DNA from: Kalmusia sp. IMI 367209
Taxonomy: Eukaryota > Ascomycota > Dothideomycetes > Pleosporales > Didymosphaeriaceae
Length of the DNA: 64,000 nt
Direction of reading: 5' to 3'
NCBI GenBank assembly: GCA_027946365.1
Contig: JAPEUQ010000021.1
Span: 372,001 to 436,000 of the forward strand
The number at the start of each line of letters is the position of its first letter. The first letter of the stretch is position 1. Shown piece by piece: positions 45,824-57,273 of this stretch. The notes below the pieces were generated by a model, which worked only from the letters and a program-made list of their open reading frames with translations, did no database searches and was not told the origin of the DNA. The position numbers and the translations under genes were made by a program.

Positions 45824-47589
45824 TTCCTGGTTCTAAGGCGAAGAGATAGAGAGGGAAGCGAGGCGTTGATGGTCCAGAACTAGCTCTTACAAGTGCTTCT
45901 CCACAGAAATTCCAAAGCAGCGTGTGTATCGTGTCAAATACCAAAACCTTCGAGAAGTTCGCAAAAAAAAATGATCAATGCCGTGCAATCAATGCAACTT
46001 GCAAGCCTCAACAAATAATACAAATTACAAAACGAGATGTAGCAGTGTCGGAGCTAGCCGAAAGCGCACTGTAAACAGGCGGGAGGTAGAATAGAATGGC
46101 TTCCTGAGGATCCATCGTCTGAAGCGAGCGCAGCATGAGCTTTTGATGCCGGTGGTGTGAGGGGCAGATTGTGCGGAGGCAAAGCTGAAACCGTCTTGAG
46201 GCATCAGGGGATCCCTTGTCCGGCTCTCCGACGCTGGCAGGAGGTGACAGCGGTTACATCGGAAAATCGGTGGAAGAGAATGGAACATAGCTAGCACACA
46301 AGCTGCTGTTGAATAAACAGTCGTTCTCTTATCATGATAAAAGGTGTCGTTGGTAAAAGACGTGGAGAACGTTCCGACGCAGATCGGAACTTCGGAAACA
46401 GTACGGTATCGTCATGCAAAAACCCCATCTCACACTTTCAAAGCTTCCTTCCGATCTCTCCTATGCATCGAAAATTCCAATTTTCATCTTTCCTAGATCA
46501 AAACAACCACGCGTCAATCTAGGGCCTCCAAATTGAAGGCCTCCAGGCGCGAGGTCGTGGAGAGCCGCACTAGGAGTCCTGAAACTGCTCGCGCTTCAGA
46601 GCCTCCCTTGTCCCGTAGCGCAAGCGAACTTCTCGAACTGTGGCACCGCATCTAAGGCATTACATGCCTCAGCGGCTGCTCTCAATGGCATGTTGAGGTG
46701 TCATGTTGCCGATGAGCCGCTTCAGGGGGGTGGAAGGTGTACTAAGGTCCTTGTTACTATCAAAGCAGATATAACCCACATTGATTTGCTCTCCATGGAA
46801 ACGTACTTCTCAGCTATGGCGGAAATTTGCACAGCTTGACGCAGTTTATCGACAAGATCTCTAAGATTCCGAGTCCCGCTAATTACTGGTCTGAAAAGTT
46901 TGTTACATGCGCTCGGATTGAAGAAGTCGCGATTACTTGCATGGTATGCCAAGTGTTCTTAGGTTCTTTACAGCGCATGGTACCAAACATCACTGGCTCG
47001 TTCTCAAGTCCGGGTCTACTCTCATAATGCTGGATATTCCCACCTCGGACGGCATATCGGAAGGTTCTCACGCGGGTTTTCCCACGCGGTTTACATGAGA
47101 AGTGCCGACTCTACACCCTCCGAATGCCTCTACGACAAAGATATCTAATTTCATATCATACAAGACTTCCTAAGACCTCCTACTGTTTAAGGGTATACTT
47201 TTATCTGTGACTGGCTGTGATAAAATTCCAAATATAAATACAGCCATCTTGGCATTACTCTAGATTCGTGAATGAGAAATTTGCCCAAGCAAATAGTCCA
47301 TAATCAATCTTCGACTATCTTGTCTCTTTCCATACTTTGTTCTCCTACCATGTTATTTTCCATATCTTTGCTAATGTATGATAACCATGACTAGTCATCG
47401 AAGATGGTGATGATGGTGTTCCGGATACGGAGGTAACACATCGCCGTCCTATCTGGCAACCTGGGCTACTCAACATGGCCACGAGACTCAAGTTTGTGGA
47501 TATCTATTTTCCAATTGCATGAAGCATCACGTAGCCTGTCAACAAAGGCTGACTGGGGTTACATCTCGGCTCTGAGATCTTCGGGAGTT
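45824..47589. other. Intergenic, no intact gene
   Basis: 1.8 kb, moderately AT-rich. Short frames on both strands around 46.7-47.0 kb have no recognisable content. It leads into the dead HET domain. Confidence 0.5.
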
Positions 47590-47922
47590 TGAAACGGGCC
47601 GTATTTGTCTCGTCAACACCGCTTCTCTACGAATCCGTCGGGAATAACTCACACTCAGTTATTGCTAGGGAAAGAACCAATCACTCAATACGACTCAATA
47701 CAATCTAGTGAAGCACCAAGAAGGGGTACCAGTTGCTGATTTACCAAAACCTATTCAGATGCAATCAAGGCCTCCCAACGCCTAGGAGCGCAATATTTAT
47801 GGATAGATTCACTGTGCATTATTCAGGGCTCGAAAGAAGATTTGGAGCGGGAGGTTCAGACCATGGCGTCTATCTATCGGAATCCCCCCTTGACGATCTG
47901 GCTCTTTCTTACTCGGCACTGA
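47590..47922 (+). pseudogene. HET-domain relic
   Basis: Reads CLVNTASLRIRRE, a TAA (47645-47647), then LTLSYC followed by TAG (47666-47668) exactly where the HET motif has Trp (LSYCWG). It goes on GKNQSLNTTQYNLVKHQEG and VADLPK; one base is missing near 47744-47750, then YSDAIKASQRLGAQYLWIDS with LCIIQGSKEDLEREVQTMAS follows before a TGA at 47920. Spacing and order match an ordinary HET domain. With two stops and a frameshift it cannot be functional. No downstream remainder of the gene was found. Confidence 0.85.
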
Positions 47923-48402
47923 CATATAGATTCAGAGACAAGGCTGCTTGATCCGGCTGCGGCGTTGGCTGTTAGAGCGGGAGGATGGTGAACTAGTGTC
48001 ATAGCCATTACATCATTGGAGGACTGAAAAAAAAGTTACAAATACGAAGTATAAAGATGCGGTCATATATAGTAGAAGGAAGAAAAAGGCATGGACAAGT
48101 ACACTAAAAAAACAAACTACGTGAATGAAGTTGTGGAATGATGTTCTAATGATAAAAGTTAGGTACACACTCAACAATCGAGTCAGCCCCAAATAGGCAT
48201 GCGCTGTCCTGGCCGTTTGCGCCTCCTCACTCTGAGTCAATTTAGTAGGAACGTCCCGACGACACAGCATGAGCACCAAGAACACGCAAATTCGCTCAGT
48301 ATAATGAGTGCATTAAGTTCTAACATTCGTCATAAAAACATGGTATATCGCGCTTCACTTTTCACTCACACCTCCCTCCCCCCCCTCCTTTCGTCTCTCC
48401 AT
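47923..48402. other. Intergenic, no gene seen
   Basis: 480 bases up to the 3' end of the oligopeptide transporter gene; likely contains its terminator. Confidence 0.5.
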
Positions 48403-50888
48403 CTAGCACAGCTCAGCCGGGCATCCAGCCGTCGTACCGTAAACATCGCCCGAGATACCGGCGACCTGGAAAACAGCATTGATCACACCGCCAATACCCT
48501 CGCCGGCAATCAGACCAGCCGCAACGGCGTAGCCGTAGATGTCGAAGTGCTCGGGGTTCTTGTACTGCCAGTAGGCGGCGGCGGCGGAGCCGATGGTCAT
48601 GGCGGTTCCGTACTGCGTCTGTGCGAGCACGAAGGCGAGGCCAATGCACATCATGTTGGGGTGGTACTTCTTGACCCACTCGAGGCGGCCAACCCAGAGG
48701 TAGTGGCGGATCATGACCATGAGAGAGCCGAAGATGGCGAAGGCAATGGCGAAGTAGCCGGAGGACGGCGGGATGGGGAACGTCGGGTCGGTGACGGCGA
48801 CGGCGGTGGCGCGCCAGGCGGAGACGGAGGGAATGCCGAAGGAGCAGGTCTCCGCGTCGATGTCGATGATGCATGGGTAGGCGGTGGCGAAGAGCTGGAA
48901 CATGGCCGGGGCGAGGAATATGGCCACGATGGTGCCGAGACCCTGGGCGAGCCACTGGGAGATCGGGGGAGTGCGGAGGAGGAAACCGGTACGGAAGTCG
49001 CAGACCAAGTCGGTGGCCTGGCTAGCACCCATGTTGCACATAGCACCGCCAAAGAGATTGAGTCTCTGGGCATCGGTGACGTCCCAGTGTTCGCCCTTGG
49101 TTGCACCACCGAGAATGATCTGGGAGGCCTTGGAGGCGGCAGTAAGGGGGGTGATGTCGGTGACACCGGTGCACTGGACGGCGACGAAGGAGAAGAAGAA
49201 GGCGAGGAAGACGGACAGAATCGACATGCCGACAGGCATGTTGTGCTGAACACCCAGCACAACGCAGATGCAGATGATGCTCAGGAGAAGACCAGGAGCC
49301 CACATCCACATCTTCACCTGCTCGTGCGGTGCGGCAGAGTCCTCGACGAGATCCTCGTCAGCCTGGGCACCAGCCCTTTTGGCCCAGACCCATTCCTTTC
49401 CAATGTGATTGCCCAGGGCATAGAGACCAGCAGCAATACCACGGTAGAGGGCCTTGAAACCGAAGAAAAGAACCTTGTACTGCAGAATGAGCTCAGTGAA
49501 CGAAACTGCGATCATGACTAGGACACCCGGCCATAGCAGCCAGTAGCGAGGGGACGGGTAGTCCTTGTTGCAGGCTTTCAGGCTGAGAGATGCAAAGTTG
49601 GTGTAGCCATCCCACTTGGTGCCCTCTCCAAGGTTGGTGCCCCAAGCTTTGTTCTGGTGAACGAGAGCAGGACCGATGATTCCCCAGGCAAGGATGGAGC
49701 CGCCCAAGAACGAAATCGAGACGTTGAGACCAACGAGCATACCAGAGCCGAGGAAAGCAGGGGTCCATTCGAGGAACCATCCCCAGCTCTCCACAGCGAG
49801 CGCGTGGGTGTGGTAGTGGCCCCAAACGTGGAACCAGGTGAAGAAGTGCCAATCCCAGAGGATACCGACCGCATATTGCGAGACAACGCGTAACAGAAGT
49901 GCGCCAATGAATGCAATGGAGAGACCCTTCATCTTCATCTTGGCGATAGCCTCTCCTGTGACGGCTTGGTGCATCGACCGAATGGTCATGGCAGTTGCGG
50001 ATGGCGTGGGGAAGATGAGACGGAGTTCACGTGCTACGTAGACGATGAAGAACTTCCGCACTTGATACACGTCGTCAGTCAATTTATCAAGCTTGTGAGT
50101 CTAGCCGCAACTTACAAGGCGTAGCGAAGAAGAAACCAAAGTAACCAGAGACAGCAGCAAGGGCTACAATCTGCCAGTAATCATCCTTGGGCGTTGCGCC
50201 GAGGAGCTTGAGCTGGTACATAGCTGGGAAAGCGGAAACAAAGACGTTGGACAGACCGCCAGAGGCCATGGCAGCCGTTTGGCAGATGTTATTCTCACGA
50301 GGACCGAAGTCGCCGCCGAGCATCGGCCAACTCTTAGGAACGACCTTGGATAGAAACTTGATGATGGCAAAACCAGCGATAGCCTGTACGTTTGTTAATG
50401 TCTTACTGCAAGAATCAGTGTTATGGCAGAACTTACACCGAACAAGTTAGCGGTGAACGTCCATCCTGTCTTCAGACCAAGATAGACATTGGACGCATTG
50501 ACGAGAGCACCGCAGCAGAGACCAACAAAGATAGCTCGAAGGGTAAGGATGTGCTTGCCCTCGGGTGGTAGATCGTCGAATGGCTTGAAGGGATCGAGTG
50601 TGAAGTCGTCATGGTGCTCTGTATCAAGGGACTTGACGCGCTCGACCTCCAGGTCCTTCTCGTAGTCGCCAGTGAAGTTAGGGGTGTTGAAGGTGTTGTC
50701 CTTCTCCGTGAGCGCTGGGCTATACACCATTAGCCTCGATTGCAAGAAGCGGTGCGGCTTTCGCGTAGCAAGTTACACAACCTCGACGACGGGCCGACAG
50801 CAAAGGGCAAAAGGTGGACTTACACCTTGGGGTTCACCTGACCCACGGGGTCGACGTTCACGTTCATCACCTCAGGATTGTTGGACAT
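48403..50888 (-). CDS. OPT-family oligopeptide/metal-chelate transporter
   Basis: Four exons: 50824-50888, 50437-50719, 50116-50383, 48403-50060; introns of 104, 53 and 55 bases; product 757 aa. The joins restore LFG-AIAGFAIIKFL and ATP-LRKFFIVYVAREL. OPT blocks include LGLKTGWTFTANLFG, GPRENNICQTAAMASGG, a run of long hydrophobic helices and a GEGIGGVINAVFQVAG segment before the C-terminus. Around 14-16 transmembrane segments are expected. The family imports small peptides, glutathione or metal chelates with protons at the plasma membrane. The hydrophilic N-terminus is about 85 residues. A long open frame on the opposite strand (48199-49521) is an artefact of GC-rich codons. Confidence 0.95.
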
Positions 50889-51221
50889 TGTGGGCTACTG
50901 TACCGTACCTACAGCGTTGGAGACGGTGGCCGCAGAGGTCAGAGGATCTCGCGATAGCTGGACCCTGGCGGGAGGGGGTGTAGGTCACAATATATGTACA
51001 GTATGCTGCTGCAAGCCGGAGGACCAACCCTCTCCACGGTTAGCCACCCATGTCTATCAGGCAGCTTAGGCACGCTGTCCCTTGTCTCTGTATCGTGGCC
51101 CCCTGCACCGCTATCTAGGCCTCGGCCAGTGGAGGAGCCAGACGCATCGAAGCTCTTGTAGAACCTCACTCCTGCCCCATGCGGTCAAGCGCGATCAACG
51201 AGCAGAACGGGCCCCAAAAAA

Positions 51222-51270
51222 GACTACCATTGACTACCATTGACTACCACCGACTACCACTGGCCGCCAC
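51222..51270. repeat. 10-base tandem repeat upstream of the OPT gene
   Basis: About five diverging copies of the unit TGACTACCAT in direct order, roughly 330 bases before the OPT start codon. Confidence 0.8.
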
Positions 51271-52578
51271 CGAGATTATCGCGGAGTAGCGTCTTCCCGG
51301 GCCAGCAACCTCATCGGGAAGCGCAGGTGAAGATGCGATGAGTCCAGTGCTCGGACAGTGCGCATGCCACCCATGCAACACATCAAGTAAGTATGGCCTG
51401 CATGCCGGCCTTCCGACTTCTCACGGGAAGCCCGCCGGTTCATCAGCGCTTCTGAATGCCAATTCCTGGAGAAGAGCAGACGTGGCGAGCCATGGTGCTC
51501 GTGTGGCCCCAGCCATCAACGTCGAGCAGATACCAGGGCGCCCGCTGGTTGGCGAGCCATCCAAATCTGCATGAAACAGGTGGCGGGCTTGTTTTTCGCG
51601 GCGTCCGCACCTAGACAGGCATGGCTCTGAGATAGAGTAGAGGGAGGCCCGCGCCTAAACCTCATAGCCGCCCACACAGGGTCTATTCGAAATGCCGCGA
51701 GCACACTCTGTCGGGATGCATGATGGGGCCGCCGAAAGAGTCTGCGATAAGAAGCGCGCGATTCTGGCTCTGCATGGCGATCAAAGGCACTGTAGCCACG
51801 AGGCAGCACGCCATGGTCTTCCCCTTCTTCCCCACCCTCCCCTTTGCGCAAGATGCAACAAGAGGCTGTCGTGCATTTGCCAGATTGGAATTTGAGAGGG
51901 TGCCGATTAGCAGCAGCAGCCAACGGCAACCAACCCCGCCCGTCGTATGCTAAGCCTCGGATAGGCTGCACGCCCGCCTTGGTGGCAGGGTCCCGTCTTC
52001 CTTCATCCAGAAGGTGAGGAGACGCCACGACCGTGCTTCTGGCGAGGCTTGCTGCTCGATAGTCGCAAGAGGAGGAGGCGGCGTGGACTGAGGACAGCGT
52101 GGTCGTATGGCTAGGGAATCGATGGTGCTGAACTACTCCGTACCGCTCACCGACACGGAACATGGGGCGCGCTGTTGCACGGTTGATGGCACCGCCAATG
52201 CTCGATTGATTGCCATACGAAGCAACGCATATTGGGACGCAGCCCACGCTCCACCTCCCCTCCAGCCCACCATATCAGCGGCAAACGCCCCGCCTCGCGT
52301 GCTTATGCCTGTCCCCAGAGTCATCCACTGCGGTGGTTTCTGCACTCGACAAGCGACCCGGCATACGGGAGCATCAGCGTCGGACATGCCCCGAAGAAGC
52401 ATCATCTCGCAAGAACGTGTGGCGCGGTGCCGTGTCCCGCGCTCAAGTACACCTCGGCCAAGGAAAGCTTGAGGGGCGGTAGAGCTGTCTTAGCACGGTA
52501 GTCTATCAATATACAACTCGGGCCCAGTGAAGCGATGCATGAAAAGGCATCCCGAAACCCTCTATTTTGACTGGCGCC

Positions 52579-52604
52579 CACACACACACACACACACACA
52601 CACA
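52579..52604. repeat. CA microsatellite, 13 units
   Basis: Perfect run of CA dinucleotides; a shorter CA run lies at 52934-52946. Confidence 0.95.
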
Positions 52605-53752
52605 GGGCAAAGCACTGATGAATCAAGGGCACACTCTCTCGGCTAGCGCTCTACGCAGACGGTGCCTTGACGCACTCTACGCCCGTACGGCTGAGCGGCG
52701 CGTCGAGCAGTTCCCTTCAAGTCGTATCGCGTGCTCACGGTGTGCTTTGCACGTACGCATGTGGGGACAGTTGGATGCCCTGCGCGGTCCTCGCCTAGCC
52801 TGGCGAACCGTGAAGCTTATCTCTGCTAGCCTCCATGTGACGACCTTCCAGTTTCAACTGGTCTCTAACGGCCGTATATCCGACCAACGCAGTCCAGCAC
52901 GAGGCTGCCGCTGTCACGCTCTGCGCGCCGAAGCACACACACACACGCAGCCCCCTGATGCACCGGCGCAAGCACAAACTTCCTCCAAGACGCTTTGGAA
53001 AAGATGCAGCGACAAGAGGCCAGCTCGAATACATGCTGGACGGGCCTTGCATGAGCTTCTTCCGTCTCACTGCATGCCCTCTCCCCACCCAACTCCTCTT
53101 ATCAGCAAGCATCCACCCTGCACCCATCCGCCTTCTAGAAAGCTCGCGCTCCACCACTAGCCCGTGAAGATCTTTGCGCTCCAGCCTTGCGCTCGCGAGA
53201 AATGCCAGATAACGCTCACGGCACGGTAGGATCCACCACACCACTTCACCCTACCCTACGGTTCCTAGCTCGCGGGTACAACTGCGTTCTGGCCTTGCGC
53301 GAGCGCGTGCCGACAACGTCGAACTATAAGCAGACCTGCGGTTGCTGACTCCACCCACGACTCGTGCTTACCCGCAGCGTGACGATTGCAATGCTATCAC
53401 TTCGCAAGCGAGCGCGGCGGAAGGAAGAGAGAGTTCCTCGATGCGTCTTCTCCTTGTAGCGAGCATCGTACAAGACCCCAGCAGACTTCGTACAATCGAT
53501 GCTGAATACAAGACACTGGAAGCGTTCGTGCGCCTGCCGCGCTTGACCTCACCAACAAGCCAAAAAGGAATGCATGGAAGTGAGTGATTGACCCTCTATG
53601 ACATACACAGTAGCCTTACGCCACTATTTCTACATATCTGTACAATCTACATATACAAAGGCTCGCCCAATAGCAGCACAGCATTGCTAAAGGGTGCTCG
53701 ATGCCGTTGATGAACGACAACGCCACCGCGTCAATGTTGATAGGGTGATTTT

Positions 53753-53780
53753 GCGTTTGCATTCGCATTCGCATTTGCAT
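53753..53780. repeat. Short hexamer repeat (GCATTC-like) after SCO1
   Basis: About four to five near copies of GCATTC/GCATTT directly abutting the SCO1 stop codon on its 3' side. Confidence 0.7.
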
Positions 53781-55062
53781 CAAGCCCAGCGATCCTTCTT
53801 CTGCAACGGGCCCTGCCAGTCTTTGATGTGGTCTGAGATGATCTTAGCAGCCTGATCGGCCGTGAAGTTGCGCCCGATGGCCTCGACGAAGTCGCCTTCT
53901 GGATCTGCGCGTGACGTCAGCTGAAGTGTATCTTTGCTGCTTCGAAGCCGCGACGCAACAGCGGAGATCGCCATGCGCAAGCAACGACATCCTCCAAAGT
54001 TCGAAGAGGAGTGGAGTGAGGTGCTGACGTACCCATGAGGTAGAAGTAGATGCTGTGATCGACCAAGTAGTCCTGCCCGGGCTTCATGTTTTCCGGCGTG
54101 CTGAAGTACACGCGATATGCTTTCGCCGTCTGCTTGACGTTGTCGTATGTGCCCGTCAACCCAAGAATCTCGGGGTGGAATTCAGCTAGGTATTCTTTCA
54201 GAACTGGAGGCGTATCTCGCGCAGGATCGCAGCTGATCATGATGGGAAGGATATCTTCGCCGCACTTCTCCTTGGTCTTCTCGTACATGAGGGCCATCTT
54301 GTCGAGCTCGTCAGGGCAGATGTCAGGGCAGTGCGTGAAGCCGAAGTATATCTGGAGCATCCGTCAGCACTCCGGAACAAACTCGCCCAACGGTATGATC
54401 ATCGCCCTAGTGCGCTGTGTCCTCTAGCAGCGTGAAAACGCATAGTCTCTCAAATCTTTTATGCCACCTACCAGCGAGTATTTGCCCAGCAGATCCTCAT
54501 GTGTAAATTGTCTCCCATTGTGATCGACCAGGTCGAATGCTCCTCCAACCTTCGGCTTGCCCACACCCTTCGTCTGATTTGCTACTCGCTGTCTTGCCAT
54601 GCGTTCCTTCTCGTGTGTGAAGTATGCCCATAGTCCACCAGCAGCGCCAATGAAGAGGATCGCGGCCGTGAGATTGAATGGCTAGATGCACTCAGTCAGC
54701 ACGCACCCTCTGAATTACAAAGAGCCTTCTCTAGGTAATGGAAAAGAGAGTCATACGCCGCCCTTGTTCCGTGCGCGCACTTGCTCTATCGTCTTGAGCT
54801 TCTGCCATGATGGAGAGCTCGAAAAGGTCCTGAGCTGCCCTTGCACGCCATTCGGACGCCTAGCTCCTCCCAAGGATTTTTTCTCGGCCTTCAAAGCGCA
54901 TCGTGGGCTGTTCGCGGGTATCGTTCGCGATGCGGCGGCATTCTTTGAGCTGTGAATCGACGCGAAAGTTCGGCGGGCGGAGGTCTGGACGGGAAAGCGG
55001 AGCGCGGTGGAGCTTTTAAGAGCCCTTGCAGCACCGGACACGCAGCTGCATGCTGAAGACAT
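53780..55062 (-). CDS. SCO1: SCO1-type copper chaperone of cytochrome c oxidase
   Basis: Four exons: 54757-55062, 54472-54681, 54033-54351, 53780-53904; introns of 75, 120 and 128 bases; product 319 aa. The first about 95 residues are basic and Ser/Ala-rich, a mitochondrial presequence. One transmembrane helix follows in exon 2 (PFNLTAAILFIGAAGGLWAY), then the thioredoxin-fold domain. The copper site is intact: C180-P-D-I-C184 in FTHCPDICPDEL and H271 in VDHSIYF. Splicing across the third intron gives YLM-DPEGDFVEAIGRNFTA, as expected. It delivers copper to the CuA centre of subunit 2 in the inner membrane. The upstream frame continues past 55062 without ATG, supporting this start. Confidence 0.95.
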
Positions 55063-55397
55063 GTCAATTGCTGTATCTGGCGTGTGTGGACGGGATGAGA
55101 GCGTAGTCGGGCTGCTCGCGGATGTCTCACGACTTTTCGAGAATGCGATGACAGAGCTCCAGTGCACGGGCCAATACCCGCGGCTGTCATCAGGTGAGAT
55201 CCACCGCGTATCCTTCACAGACTTCGAATTGAGACCATAGCACTACGATGTGAAAGATGCTTTAAAGATCCTCGAATTTTGAAAGTGTACATTCAATTGC
55301 TAGAAAGGTATCTCAAGAAGCCCATGTCGCCAATGCCATGCTCGCTGAGAATCACAGTAAATGCTACCCCAAACCTGCATCATCGAAGCCAGACCCT
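55063..55397. other. Short intergenic region
   Basis: 335 bases between two minus-strand genes, holding the SCO1 promoter and the end of the DHA1 gene. Confidence 0.5.
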
Positions 55398-57273
55398 TCA
55401 ACCACCCGCAGCAAACTTACTCTTCGAGCGCAGTAACTCGCCGTACTTCCATAACAAGAACGGAGCCGGCACGCCCAAACCGATAGCAATGAACCCAAGT
55501 AGACTATTTCCCCACCCATAATGCAGCGCATTGAACATGGCGGGCGCGAACAGCGGAAACCCAAATCCAGCCAAAGACCTCAGTACAGTCGCGGCTGCAA
55601 TGGCGCTCGCAGCATATCGCGTGTACGAATCGACAAGATACGTCTGGATACACTGGAAGCTAATAATTGTACCTCCGCAGAAGATAACCGCCCCAATGTT
55701 AGGCATGATCCAGTGTACCCTCGACTGAGCACTCCACCCATACCAGAACAGACCAATCGGGACAAGAATCGAACCGGGCACCATGATAGGCACACGGAAC
55801 TCTGGTTTTCCTACACCGTTGTTCTTCTTCTTGAGACGGCGGTAGATGGCGTCGTTCAACGGTGCGCAAATTTGTGTGCCTAGGAAGAAGCCGAGAGCCA
55901 TGGAGATGAAGTTGAGAGATCCGATGCCCGCGGATTCGCCGTACTGCGCGCTCCATAATCCTGGGAATGTTGATAGCATGAGGTACATAAGACCGTAGAG
56001 GTACGCCATGTAGCATGCAAGGACGATGACGATGGGCTGCGTGCCTAGTAGACGGAATGGCCTTTGCAGGGCGATCTTGAGAGTGCTCCACAGTGTCTTG
56101 TTCGGATCGTCATACTCTGTGTGTAGTTCCATGTTGCCCGTCTCCTTGCGCAACTTGTCGCGTTTCCATGCAAGTAGTTTCGGGGCATATGTCTCCTGTA
56201 AGAGAAAGATGCCGAAGCACTGAACTATCGCAGTGAAAATCGAGGTTGCCCAGAAACACCAACGCCACGTGGTATTTTGAGCGATGAATCCACCGGCAAT
56301 GGGGCCGATGGCAGGTCCAAGCAATGGCGCAAGGGAATAAATTGATATCGCTTTACCACGCTGCTCTGGGAAGAAGGTGTCGCTGAGTACACCACCGCCA
56401 ATAGCCAGAGGTGCCGAGCCGCCCAACCCACTGAGGAAACGAAAAGCCATGAGCTGACCTTTGTTCTGCGCGAAACCACATCCGAGATTCCAGGCAAAGT
56501 AGAACAGGTTGGCGAGCTGAAGCACAACGACACGCCCGTAAATCTCGGATAGAGGTCCAAGGAAGAGAGGCCCGATTGCGTATGCCAGAACGAATATCGA
56601 AAGGGTAAGCTGAGCTTCTACTTCATTCGTGATGTTGAAGTCTCGGCTGATGGAGGCGAGGGCCGGTGAGATCATTGACGAAGAGACGGGGGAGACGAGG
56701 GTGAAGCAAGAGACGATCAATGTGGCTGCCCACTTCCGTCTCATGGACCAATTCTTAGGGTTTGCTCGATCATCTGGACCGTCCCACGTCACCTGGAGCA
56801 AGTCAGCGTCCGATCCGATGAAGGGTCACATTCACGAAACGTACTAGATTCGGGTCTTTGATTGACCTGGTAGACTTCTTCTTCTCCAATTCCGGTGGAG
56901 CGGTTTCTGCATCATGTTCGTAGGGAATGCCGCCCCGTATCTCTTCGACTGTAGTCTCTTGACTCCCTATCGGTGAAGTAGTTTCCTCTTTCTCCAGATC
57001 TTCGACCTCATCGGTACCATCGCTTTCGGAATCTGAAGATCTAGCTGTCCTCCTCTCCGTCTCAGTCTGATGGAGCGATGCCGTATCCGTATTCACGTGG
57101 ACCCCTTCGCCCTCCTCGTGGTGATAGACCGAGTGGTCGTCGGGGAACTGGTTAGACAAGATTCGGTGCATTGGTGGAGATCTTGAGCTAGGACGCGAAC
57201 CTGGCCGAGAGCGTGACCGAGTTCTCGTTCTACGGGCCGAGTCGTCTGTGCGGGTTTGTCGTGATTCCGACAT
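55398..57273 (-). CDS. MFS transporter, DHA1-like (12-span) with long hydrophilic N-terminus
   Basis: Two exons, 56845-57273 and 55398-56792 (52-base intron); product 607 aa. The join restores DPNL-VTWDGPDDRANPKNW, the characteristic entry to the transporter domain. DHA1 motifs follow: LTLSIFVLAYAIGPLFLGPL, SEIYGRVVVLQLANLFYFAW (motif A region), FRFLSGLGGSAPLAIGGGVL (TM4) and LAPLLGPAIGPIAGGFIAQ (motif C). Twelve helices are expected. The first about 145 residues are cytoplasmic, first Arg/Ser-rich with RTRTRSRSRPGSRPSSRS, then acidic, unusually long for the family. Typical role: proton-driven export of drugs, toxins or polyamines at the plasma membrane. Confidence 0.94.

Larger units (their letters stand above)
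50889..53779. other. Long GC-rich intergenic region with simple repeats
   Basis: 2.9 kb between the transporter start and the SCO1 stop. Contains a 10-base tandem repeat, a CA microsatellite and a hexamer run. Frames up to 243 codons (51516-52247, minus) lack domains and look non-coding. Confidence 0.5.

Noticed and set aside
46722..47027. Overlapping short frames on both strands near 46.9 kb
   Set aside because: No recognisable motif in either; could be another decayed gene but not supportable.
48199..49521. 440-codon open frame on the plus strand
   Set aside because: Exact shadow of the OPT transporter on the other strand; the translation is Gly/Glu/Asp-rich with no domain.
51516..52247. 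243-codon open frame on the minus strand
   Set aside because: Composition unlike a protein family, no domain, region rich in simple repeats.
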